In this document: positions 16,642-23,717 of the stretch, one piece after another
Layout: every line of letters begins with the position of its first letter
Position numbering within the stretch: position 1 is the first letter of the stretch
Source of the DNA: Flavobacterium fragile
Lineage (GTDB): Bacteria > Bacteroidota > Bacteroidia > Flavobacteriales > Flavobacteriaceae
Assembly (NCBI RefSeq): GCF_023634865.1
Contig: NZ_JAMLJN010000012.1
Location: 1-57,191, forward strand
Length of the DNA stretch: 57,191 bases
Reading direction: 5' to 3'
Position numbers and translations under genes: made by a program
The notes under the pieces: model-generated
Told to the model about the DNA's origin: nothing
The model's input: the letters and a program-made list of their open reading frames with translations, nothing else
The model's database searches: none

Positions 16642-17436
16642 ATGCAACTCACAGACCCATTAGGAACTCAACATACTTTCGAAACCACACCTTTACGAAT
16701 CGTTTCGTTAGTGCCTTCGCAAACCGAATTGTTATACGATTTAGGTTTGGAAGATCACATTGTTGGAATTACTAAATTTTGTGTGCATCCGTTTCATTTT
16801 AAGGCGACTAAAACGATTGTTGGTGGTACGAAAACTATCAAATTCGATAAAATAAAATCGCTTCAGCCCGATATTATTATTTGTAATAAAGAGGAAAACA
16901 CCAAAGAAATCGTGGAGGAATTATCTCAAATTTGTCCGGTTTGGGTGACTGATATTCTCACCATTGACGACAATTTACAAATGATTCACGATTTCGGAAA
17001 ATTGTTTAATAAACGAACCGAAGCTCGAAAATGGATAGACAAAATCAATTTTGCGTACCAAGATTTTCAGCATTTTATCAAAGATAAACCCGTAAAGAAA
17101 GCCGCTTATTTTATTTGGGCCAATCCTCATATGGTAGCGGGAAATCATACGTTTATCAATGAATTATTGAAATTAAATCATTTCGAGAATATTTATGAAA
17201 GTAAAGAAGGACGTTATCCTGAAGTCGAGTTGAAGAAAATTCGCTTAGAAGGTGATCCTGATTATGTGTTTTTGTCTTCTGAGCCGTTTCCGTTTAAAGA
17301 CGAACATGCGTTTGAAATTGGGCGATTCACCCATCATGCCAAAACTGTTTTTGTCGATGGCGAAATGTTTTCTTGGTATGGCAGTCGCTTGTTGAAAGCC
17401 TTTGATTATTTCAAGTTACTACATTCCAAAATTTAA
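16642..17436 (+). CDS. BtuF-like helical-backbone metal receptor, no signal peptide
   Basis: 264 residues. Matches the periplasmic-binding fold of BtuF/FepB-like proteins: RIVSLVPSQTELLYDLGLEDHIVGIT (first lobe), a connecting helix, and a second lobe ending FSWYGSRLLKAFDYF, which is typical of cobalamin-type members. The protein begins MQLTDPLGTQHTF with no signal peptide or lipobox, so it should remain in the cytoplasm. No ABC permease or ATPase gene is nearby. It follows pyrF by 11 bp and may be co-transcribed. It may be a cytoplasmic corrinoid or metal binder; the ligand is unknown. Confidence 0.8.
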   Translation: MQLTDPLGTQHTFETTPLRIVSLVPSQTELLYDLGLEDHIVGITKFCVHPFHFKATKTIVGGTKTIKFDKIKSLQPDIIICNKEENTKEIVEELSQICPVWVTDILTIDDNLQMIHDFGKLFNKRTEARKWIDKINFAYQDFQHFIKDKPVKKAAYFIWANPHMVAGNHTFINELLKLNHFENIYESKEGRYPEVELKKIRLEGDPDYVFLSSEPFPFKDEHAFEIGRFTHHAKTVFVDGEMFSWYGSRLLKAFDYFKLLHSKI

Positions 17437-17470
17437 AATTTGTTTAGCATTTTGGTCGAATGAAATGTAG

Positions 17471-17478
17471 TACATTTG
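17471..17478 (+). promoter_or_regulatory. -7 element overlapping a possible TTG start
   Basis: TACATTTG fits the Bacteroidota -7 consensus, with a TTG at 17452-17454 16 bp upstream. The first possible TTG start of the hydrolase (17476) lies inside this element, so translation probably begins further on. Confidence 0.5.
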
Positions 17479-17493
17479 ACAAATTTTAAATCT

Positions 17494-18276
17494 TTGATTT
17501 CCTATACACTATATAAAAACGAAACTAGTACCGAATGGGTGACTTTTGTTCATGGAGCAGGAGGAAGTTCGTCTATTTGGTTCAAGCAAATTCGTGAATT
17601 TCAAAAGCATTTTAATGTACTGTTGTTGGATTTGCGCGGTCATGGAAATTCAAAAGACCAATTAAAATCGGCACTCAAACAGAAATATACGTTTAAAGCC
17701 ATCGCCGAAGACATTGTTGAGGTTATCGATTTTTTAAAGATTGAATCCTCGCATTTTGTTGGGATTTCCTTAGGTTCCATCGTCATTCGTCAATTAGCCG
17801 AAATGCATCCAGAACGTGTGAAAAGTATGATTTTAGGTGGCGCCATTTTAAAAATGAATTTCCGTTCGCAAGTCTTGATGCGATTGGGAAATATGTTTAA
17901 ATATGTGTTGCCGTATTTGGTGTTGTATAAGTTTTTTGCTTTTGTGATTATGCCCAAAAAGAACCACAAACAATCACGCTTACTCTTTATTAATGAAGCC
18001 AAGAAATTATACCAAAAAGAATTTATCAAATGGTTCAAACTTACTGCAGAAATTAATCCCGTTTTACGCTGGTTCCGTCAAAAGGAATTGAATATTCCCA
18101 CGCTTTACGTTATGGGAGAAGAAGATTATATGTTCTTACCTTCGGTAAAGCAAGTGGTAGCCAATCACGTAAAAACCGCCGAACTTTTCATCATTCAAAA
18201 CTGCGGTCACGTGGTGAATGTAGAGCAACCAGTGGTTTTTAATGAAACGGTGATTGGGTATTTGAAGAGGATGTAG
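17494..18276 (+). CDS. Alpha/beta hydrolase
   Basis: 260 residues from the TTG at 17494; no in-frame ATG exists in the N-terminal part. The fold is shown by the oxyanion segment HGAGGSS (HG at the start of the core), DLRGHGNS, the nucleophile elbow GISLGS and the late VMGEEDYMFLP (acid) and NCGHVVNVEQP (His). This is the standard Ser/Asp/His layout of esterases and related hydrolases. The substrate cannot be told. A TTG at 17476 is an alternative start but lies in a promoter element. Confidence 0.85.
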   Translation: MISYTLYKNETSTEWVTFVHGAGGSSSIWFKQIREFQKHFNVLLLDLRGHGNSKDQLKSALKQKYTFKAIAEDIVEVIDFLKIESSHFVGISLGSIVIRQLAEMHPERVKSMILGGAILKMNFRSQVLMRLGNMFKYVLPYLVLYKFFAFVIMPKKNHKQSRLLFINEAKKLYQKEFIKWFKLTAEINPVLRWFRQKELNIPTLYVMGEEDYMFLPSVKQVVANHVKTAELFIIQNCGHVVNVEQPVVFNETVIGYLKRM

Positions 18277-18423
18277 GTTGATGGTGCTCTAAAAATGGCG
18301 TGTCATTATAAATAACTTTTATTGTGATATTGTAACTAGACTTCACGATTCTACCAAGAAATAAAGTTATAAAAGATAAAAAAAATTATTACCATCAAGT
18401 TACAACGCATGATGAAGAAACGT

Positions 18424-18566
18424 CTATTTTTTAAAATTTGAACTTTTTATATAATGAAGTTCAGAACAATCGAAGAATTAAAAACTCAAATTAAACAGTT
18501 TATAGATATTACAATAACAATGGGATTATCTCAAATTTAAACAAAATGAGCCCGATAAAATATTGA
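18424..18566 (+). pseudogene. Remnant of IS3-family transposase, C-terminal end
   Basis: Frame-by-frame reading gives LFFKI-stop-TFYIMKFRTIEELKTQ and then IKQFID in one frame, and from 18507 YYNNNGIISNLNKMSPIKY in another. Joined, this is the C-terminal end of an IS3-group (IS150-like) integrase core: FF.LK..LFY...F.TIEEL...I..YI.YYNN.RI...L..MSP..Y. One missing T near 18506 shifts the frame, and a stop lies at 18439-18441. No upstream transposase or inverted repeats are visible. A 28-codon frame (18454-18540) within it is not a gene. The other bases of the gap 18277-18637 hold nothing else I can name. Confidence 0.8.
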
Positions 18567-18637
18567 GCTCACTATTATAAAATTAATTATAAATTTGCCT
18601 AAACTTTTGGGTGCAGTCTATTTCTTGAGAATACTAT

Positions 18638-19072
18638 TTACTTTTTATTCTTCCCAGAGTTAAACTTAAAACGTTCCACAGGGCTTTCTGGTTTTTGTTT
18701 TTTAGTAGAAGGTTTGCCTTGTCCAAACGGTTTTTTGTCTGTTGTAGTTTTTGGTTGGAACGGTTTTTTAGCTACGGGTTTTTTGTCTTCTTTTGATAAA
18801 GCGGTTTTGTTTTTGGCAATTTGGTCCAAAACTTCTCTTGGATTTTTTGGATCTTCTTTCGTACCGCGTAAGTAAATGACTAATCCGTTAAGGAAATTCC
18901 GCAACAATTGGTCGCCACATTCTATATAATTAGGATGGTCTTCATTTCTGAAGATGTTACCTAATTCGCCTTTAGAAACCCTGAAATTTACTAGGTTTAA
19001 TATCTCAATAATTTGGTCATCGCGTAATTGTAGTGCTACACGTAACTTTTTAAAAACATCGTTGTTATTCAT
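18638..19072 (-). CDS. DUF1456 family protein
   Basis: 144 residues from the ATG at 19072 (MNNNDVFKKLRVALQL); the longer frame would add 16 residues with no family match. Two copies of the DUF1456 helical repeat are visible (NDVFKKLRVALQLRDDQIIEIL and NPNYIECGDQLLRNFLNGLVIYLRG-like). The C-terminal 55 residues are a Lys/Pro/Gln-rich tail. Related to E. coli YehS; function unknown, cytoplasmic, possibly nucleic-acid-binding given the basic tail. Confidence 0.82.
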   Translation of the reverse strand: MNNNDVFKKLRVALQLRDDQIIEILNLVNFRVSKGELGNIFRNEDHPNYIECGDQLLRNFLNGLVIYLRGTKEDPKNPREVLDQIAKNKTALSKEDKKPVAKKPFQPKTTTDKKPFGQGKPSTKKQKPESPVERFKFNSGKNKK

Positions 19073-19239
19073 GCTATTTTTTTTAAATTCTATTAGGAAC
19101 CATAGATTAAAGACATTCAATAAATGATAAAAAGTCCAATCTGTTAACCTAAAACTTCAATTGTAAGTTTACCAAAAAACTTGCTCAAAGATATCTATTT
19201 AATATAAGAATTCTTATTTTTACCCCAAAGAAATACTTT

Positions 19240-19641
19240 ATGGATACGTATCAAGGAAAAATAAGTCTGTTGCAAGAAATGATTGCGTTTGCGTTAATTG
19301 ATGGCGAATTACATGATCGTGAGTACGATTTCTTGGAAATGGTAGCGATGGAATTGGAAATTGAGAAAACCGTATTTCATAAATTATTTGAAAATAGAGG
19401 AGAAGTTTCGGTCATTAAAGATGAGTTTCACCGAATTTGTCAGTTTTATCGTTTGGCTTTATTGATGCACGTTGATGGGGTATTACACGAAGCTGAGCAA
19501 ATCAAAATCAACGAAATCGGCATTAACATGGGGTTGAATCCGTATGCGATGAAACGCGTATTGCATTTAATGAAAAACTCCCCAAACCGAATGGTTGAGG
19601 GAGATGTTTTATTAGGTGTTTTTACCGAACAACATAATTAG
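19240..19641 (+). CDS. TerB-like protein
   Basis: 133 residues, all helical, with the TerB/DjlA-type pattern: EMIAFALIDGELHDREYDFLEMVA and LALLMHVDGVLHEAEQIKINEIG, both containing a D.G..H..E metal-binding-like motif. TerB-like domains occur in stress and tellurite-resistance proteins, but this stand-alone cytoplasmic form has no assigned role. Its stop overlaps the stop of the convergent gene (19638). Confidence 0.8.
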   Translation: MDTYQGKISLLQEMIAFALIDGELHDREYDFLEMVAMELEIEKTVFHKLFENRGEVSVIKDEFHRICQFYRLALLMHVDGVLHEAEQIKINEIGINMGLNPYAMKRVLHLMKNSPNRMVEGDVLLGVFTEQHN

Positions 19642-20108
19642 TTTCCAAATTCTTCTGGATGGTTTCGGATATAATCTACGATTAAGGTTACGATGTCTTC
19701 GCTTTCTTCGCTAAAGAATTCTTCGTCTAAATCTTCCCAACCTCCGATTAAAGTTTCGTCGGCTTTTTTGATAAAGTTTCGTCTGATTTCTACATCAGGT
19801 GAATACGCTTTAGCTGGAAACAAACTCCAAGCTTTTGAAATTAATTCGGCCGTTTTAAACGCTTTGATTTCTTTATAGGCTACGATTACATCTTCTACAA
19901 AATCTCCAGCTTCTGAAGTAAAGAAAAATGAAAATCCGCCTTCTCCCATAGCGCCTTCAAAAATATCAACGTAAACGAATACTTTCTCTCCATCGGTTAA
20001 TGCCGAAAAATCATCGGTTTCTTCTTTCTTTTCCCAAATAATCTCACCAATAGCTTCGATGATTTTAATTTCGTCTTCTAATTTTAGAATGTTTGCAATG
20101 TTGCTCAT
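19638..20108 (-). CDS. DMP19-like protein
   Basis: 156 residues, very acidic, no signal peptide. The pattern EKVFVYVDIFEGAMGEGGFSFFFTSEAGDFVEDVIVAYKEIKAFKTAELI resembles the DMP19/DUF4375 family, named after a Neisseria DNA mimic protein; its many Asp and Glu residues would suit a DNA-mimic surface. Whether this protein binds a DNA-binding partner is unknown. It lies between TerB-like (convergent, 4 bp overlap) and uvrB (24 bp upstream on the same strand). Confidence 0.65.
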   Translation of the reverse strand: MSNIANILKLEDEIKIIEAIGEIIWEKKEETDDFSALTDGEKVFVYVDIFEGAMGEGGFSFFFTSEAGDFVEDVIVAYKEIKAFKTAELISKAWSLFPAKAYSPDVEIRRNFIKKADETLIGGWEDLDEEFFSEESEDIVTLIVDYIRNHPEEFGN

Positions 20109-20132
20109 GTGTTATGATTTTGCTATTTAAAT

Positions 20133-22124
20133 TTATTTAATTTTCTCTTGTAATGCTTGAATCTCATCTCTAAATTTCGCTGCTTGCATGAAATCTAATT
20201 CTTTTGCGGCTTTCTCCATCATTTTTCTTAAGTCGCGAATTTTCTTTTCGATTTCGGGTTTTGATAAGTATAAACTTTCTGGCTCAGCTGCTTTTAATGC
20301 TTCTTTTTCATAATAGCCAGTAGAAACCGAATTTCCTGCCAATGCACTTCCTAAACTCTTATTTAACGCTTTTGGCTGGAGATTGTTCTCATTGTTATAA
20401 CGAATTTGTTTTTCTCTTCTGTAATTGGTTTCGTCAATCGTTTTTTGCATCGAAGCTGTGATTTTATCCGCATACATAATTGCTTTTCCATTTATATTTC
20501 GGGCAGCACGGCCTACGGTTTGCGTTAACGAACGATGACTTCTCAAGAAACCTTCTTTATCGGCATCTAAAATGGCAACTAAAGAAACTTCAGGTAAATC
20601 CAAACCTTCACGTAATAAATTGACACCAATTAATACATCAAAAATTCCTTTACGCAAATCTTGCATGATTTCCACCCGTTCCAACGTATCTACATCCGAG
20701 TGAATATAACGACAACGAATCGCAACTTTGGTTAGATATTTCGTTAATTCTTCTGCCATTCTTTTAGTTAACGTTGTAACCAGAACCCGTTCGTCTGCTT
20801 CGCAACGCAATTGAATTTCTTCGATTAAATCGTCAATTTGATTGGCACTTGGACGCACTTCAATAATTGGATCTAATAATCCTGTTGGGCGAATGACTTG
20901 TTCTACATAAACTCCTTCTGATTTTTGTAATTCGTAATCTGCAGGAGTTGCCGAAACATAAACTACCTGATTTTGTAGCGCTTCAAACTCTTCAAATTTC
21001 AACGGACGATTGTCTATAGCTGCAGGCAAACGGAAACCATATTCTACCAAGTTTTCTTTACGACTTCTATCACCTCCATACATCGCATGCACTTGTGAAA
21101 TCGTAACGTGACTTTCATCGACTACCATCAAATAATCATCTGGAAAATAATCAAGTAAACAGAAAGGTCTAGTTCCCGGTTCTCTACCGTCCAAATAGCG
21201 TGAATAATTTTCAATCCCAGAACAATAACCGAGTTCGCGAATCATCTCTAAATCGAAATTGGTGCGTTCTTCTAATCGTTTGGCTTCTAAATGTTTGCCA
21301 ATTTCTTTGAAATAATCGACTTGTTTTACCAAATCTTGTTGGATTTCCCAAATGGCATTTTGCAATACATCAGGTGAAGTTACAAACATATTAGCTGGAT
21401 AAATCGTTAGTTTTTCATAACGTTCTATGACTTGTGCTGTTTTAGCATCAAAGGCTTCAATTTCTTCAATTTCATCTCCAAAAAAGTGAATTCGGAACGG
21501 TTCATCGCCATAACTCGGGAAAATTTCTACAATATCACCTTTGATTCGGAAATTTCCTGGTGTAAATTCAGCTTCTGTTCTCGAATATAAACTTTGTACG
21601 AGTTGATGTAATAATTTGGTACGAGAAATTTGTTGATTTACTTCTAAGTTGATAACATTTTTCTGAAATTCTACGGGATTTCCAATACCATACAAACAAG
21701 AAACAGACGAGATCACAATAATATCACGACGACCTGAAAGTAGGGCCGAAGTGGTGCTTAATCGTAGTTTTTCTAATTCATCGTTAATCGATAAATCTTT
21801 CTCAATATAAGTTCCGGTAACGGGAATAAAAGCTTCGGGTTGATAGTAGTCGTAATAGGAAACAAAATACTGCACGGAATTGTTCGGAAAAAACTGCTTA
21901 AACTCCGAATACAATTGGGCAGCCAAGGTTTTGTTGTGTGCTAAAACTAGCGTTGGGCGTTGTACTTCTTGTACCACATTAGCTACAGTAAAAGTCTTTC
22001 CAGAACCTGTAACTCCCAATAAAGTTTGGTATTTTTCACCATTAAGAATTCCTTTTGAGAGTTTTTCAATGGCTTGCGGTTGGTCACCAGTAGGTTTATA
22101 ATCCGATACGACTTGGAATTTCAT
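20133..22124 (-). CDS. uvrB: Excinuclease ABC subunit B
   Basis: 663 residues, the expected UvrB length. Damage-recognition helicase of nucleotide excision repair with UvrA and UvrC. Walker A is GVTGSGKTFT (about 39-48), the beta-hairpin region YDYYQPEAF near 92-100, the helicase DESH box about 335-340, the QTVGRAARN motif near 541-549 and the C-terminal UVR coiled coil (LRKMMEKAAKELDF) at about 630-655. No uvrA nearby. Two -7 elements lie directly upstream. Confidence 0.97.
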   Translation of the reverse strand: MKFQVVSDYKPTGDQPQAIEKLSKGILNGEKYQTLLGVTGSGKTFTVANVVQEVQRPTLVLAHNKTLAAQLYSEFKQFFPNNSVQYFVSYYDYYQPEAFIPVTGTYIEKDLSINDELEKLRLSTTSALLSGRRDIIVISSVSCLYGIGNPVEFQKNVINLEVNQQISRTKLLHQLVQSLYSRTEAEFTPGNFRIKGDIVEIFPSYGDEPFRIHFFGDEIEEIEAFDAKTAQVIERYEKLTIYPANMFVTSPDVLQNAIWEIQQDLVKQVDYFKEIGKHLEAKRLEERTNFDLEMIRELGYCSGIENYSRYLDGREPGTRPFCLLDYFPDDYLMVVDESHVTISQVHAMYGGDRSRKENLVEYGFRLPAAIDNRPLKFEEFEALQNQVVYVSATPADYELQKSEGVYVEQVIRPTGLLDPIIEVRPSANQIDDLIEEIQLRCEADERVLVTTLTKRMAEELTKYLTKVAIRCRYIHSDVDTLERVEIMQDLRKGIFDVLIGVNLLREGLDLPEVSLVAILDADKEGFLRSHRSLTQTVGRAARNINGKAIMYADKITASMQKTIDETNYRREKQIRYNNENNLQPKALNKSLGSALAGNSVSTGYYEKEALKAAEPESLYLSKPEIEKKIRDLRKMMEKAAKELDFMQAAKFRDEIQALQEKIK

Positions 22125-22152
22125 TAAAGTACAAAGTGTAAAATGTAAGGTA

Positions 22153-22168
22153 CAAAGTTACAAAGTTA
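22153..22168 (-). promoter_or_regulatory. Tandem -7 elements of uvrB
   Basis: On the minus strand TAACTTTG occurs twice in direct succession (22168-22161 and 22160-22153) ahead of uvrB, overlapping the stop codon of the thiamine diphosphokinase gene. Either may serve as the promoter. Confidence 0.5.
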
Positions 22169-22828
22169 ATCCCAACATTCCATCAATAATAAGTCACCTT
22201 CTTTATGTTCAATTGATACAATTCCGTCTTGTGAAACATGGTTGCTACTTCCTGTTCGGTATCCGATGGTTAATTCTTCATTGTTTAATGGATAAAACAA
22301 ATTTTTTGTAGTAATACCTGATACTTTTCCTATTGGGATTAGTGATAACGTAGTATTAGCGGTGTACCATTTTTCATACTTATTAGGTAATAAGAATACT
22401 TTTGAATGGTCGTCTAGTACCACAATTTTCAATTGATTTCTGTAGGCTACAATATTTGTGATATTTGTGATAGTATGATCGGCACGTTTTCCGGTGGCCC
22501 AAATTACATTTACGGCTTTATGACCTTTTTCAATGAGGTAATCAAAGGCTTTTTCTAAATCGGTTTTATCTTGATTAGGAGTATAAACGATTTCTAACGG
22601 ATATTGTTTTTCCAAATAGTATTCGGGGTTGAAGCCTCTGTCAAAATCACCTAAGAGTACGTCTACTTTAATTCCAAGATCTAAAACGCGTTCGATTGCC
22701 GAATCCAAAACCACCACTAAAGGCGACCATTCTAGCAACTGTCCGATAAGTTCCTCGCTACAAGCGGCACCATTAGCAATAATTAATGCCGGTTCTTGAT
22801 CGTCGCGTACAATATGATGTGATGACAT
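22166..22828 (-). CDS. Thiamine diphosphokinase
   Basis: 220 residues. Transfers pyrophosphate from ATP to thiamine, giving TPP. The substrate-binding region is visible as VLLGDFDR (54-61), the family motif TPNQDKTDLEKAF (82-94) and GKRADHTITNI (about 112-122). C-terminal SNHVSQDGI (about 194-202) matches the beta-sandwich domain motif. Cytoplasmic. No TPP riboswitch is seen upstream. It lies upstream of uvrB. Confidence 0.9.
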   Translation of the reverse strand: MSSHHIVRDDQEPALIIANGAACSEELIGQLLEWSPLVVVLDSAIERVLDLGIKVDVLLGDFDRGFNPEYYLEKQYPLEIVYTPNQDKTDLEKAFDYLIEKGHKAVNVIWATGKRADHTITNITNIVAYRNQLKIVVLDDHSKVFLLPNKYEKWYTANTTLSLIPIGKVSGITTKNLFYPLNNEELTIGYRTGSSNHVSQDGIVSIEHKEGDLLLMECWD

Positions 22829-22888
22829 TTTATTTTTTTGTTTCAGGTTTCAAGTTTTAGGTTTTGATTTTGAACTTGTTATTAGGTT

Positions 22889-23713
22889 TTATTGTACCAA
22901 ATAATTTACGGTGTCAATTTCAGACAAGTGAAAATAACCTAGCGCATAATTATCGATATTGGTTTGGTTAACAATATTTCCTCTAACTGTAGCAGGTGGA
23001 GTTGTAAAAGGATTTCCTGAACCGCTTCCTGCAATAGTTGTGAGCTGATTCATATAGTTGTAATATCCTCTAGAAACCCCTTGTACATTTAATTCTAAGG
23101 GTAAGTTAGGTTGAAGTTCGCTACTGCTGTAAAAACCAAACATCATATTACCTTGAAAAAATTCATCACTAACGACACCAAATTCAGGGATACGTTTGTT
23201 TGGATTTATTACTTTTAAGACATAGTAGTTCTCTTCATTTCCATTGTCTTGAAAGAAATATTTAATTTGAATTTCCTCATCACCTCCAAATCCTGAAACC
23301 GTTTCTTGAGTTATATTTTCAATAGATGGTGTAGCGAATAAAGTGTTGGTTGCAGTAAAAATCTGACCATCATAAAGAATTTCTAAGCGATACGTTTCTC
23401 CAATTACCGGTTGAAAATTTGAACATATATACTCGCCAGTGTTTGGTACTTCGGTAAAATTAAATACGGTATTGGTACTATTGGTAATAGTGACTATTGC
23501 TCCGTTTGCTGTTAGAATATCACTGGAGTAAAAGTCATTGGTTAAGCTCAATTTAATGGTTTGATTTTCACCAGAAGTTCCTTTTTTCCATTTGATAACG
23601 GCATCGATTACTAATCTGGGTTCAGCATTTGATAAATCTAAAGTTACGACTTCTTCACAACTGGTAAAAATTGTTGTTGATAGTAGTAATATATATAGCA
23701 AAATCTTTTTCAT
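22889..23713 (-). CDS. DUF4249 lipoprotein, partner of a TonB-dependent receptor
   Basis: 274 residues from the ATG at 23713 (MKKILLYILLLSTTIFTSCEE); the longer frame adds 15 residues that overlap the receptor and lack a signal peptide. Lipobox with Cys19, then beta-rich domains typical of DUF4249 (LRLVIDAVIKW-type strand and the TITNSTNTVFNF loop). DUF4249 lipoproteins are encoded next to TonB-dependent receptors and are thought to sit at the outer membrane. It starts 4 bp after the receptor gene, so one transcript. Confidence 0.85.
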   Translation of the reverse strand: MKKILLYILLLSTTIFTSCEEVVTLDLSNAEPRLVIDAVIKWKKGTSGENQTIKLSLTNDFYSSDILTANGAIVTITNSTNTVFNFTEVPNTGEYICSNFQPVIGETYRLEILYDGQIFTATNTLFATPSIENITQETVSGFGGDEEIQIKYFFQDNGNEENYYVLKVINPNKRIPEFGVVSDEFFQGNMMFGFYSSSELQPNLPLELNVQGVSRGYYNYMNQLTTIAGSGSGNPFTTPPATVRGNIVNQTNIDNYALGYFHLSEIDTVNYLVQ

Positions 23714-23717
23714 ACGT

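Noticed and set aside
18454..18540. 28-codon frame as a small protein
   Set aside because: It is the middle part of a frameshifted IS3 transposase remnant.
22829..22888. TPP riboswitch for the thiamine diphosphokinase gene
   Set aside because: The short upstream stretch has none of the conserved thi-box segments.
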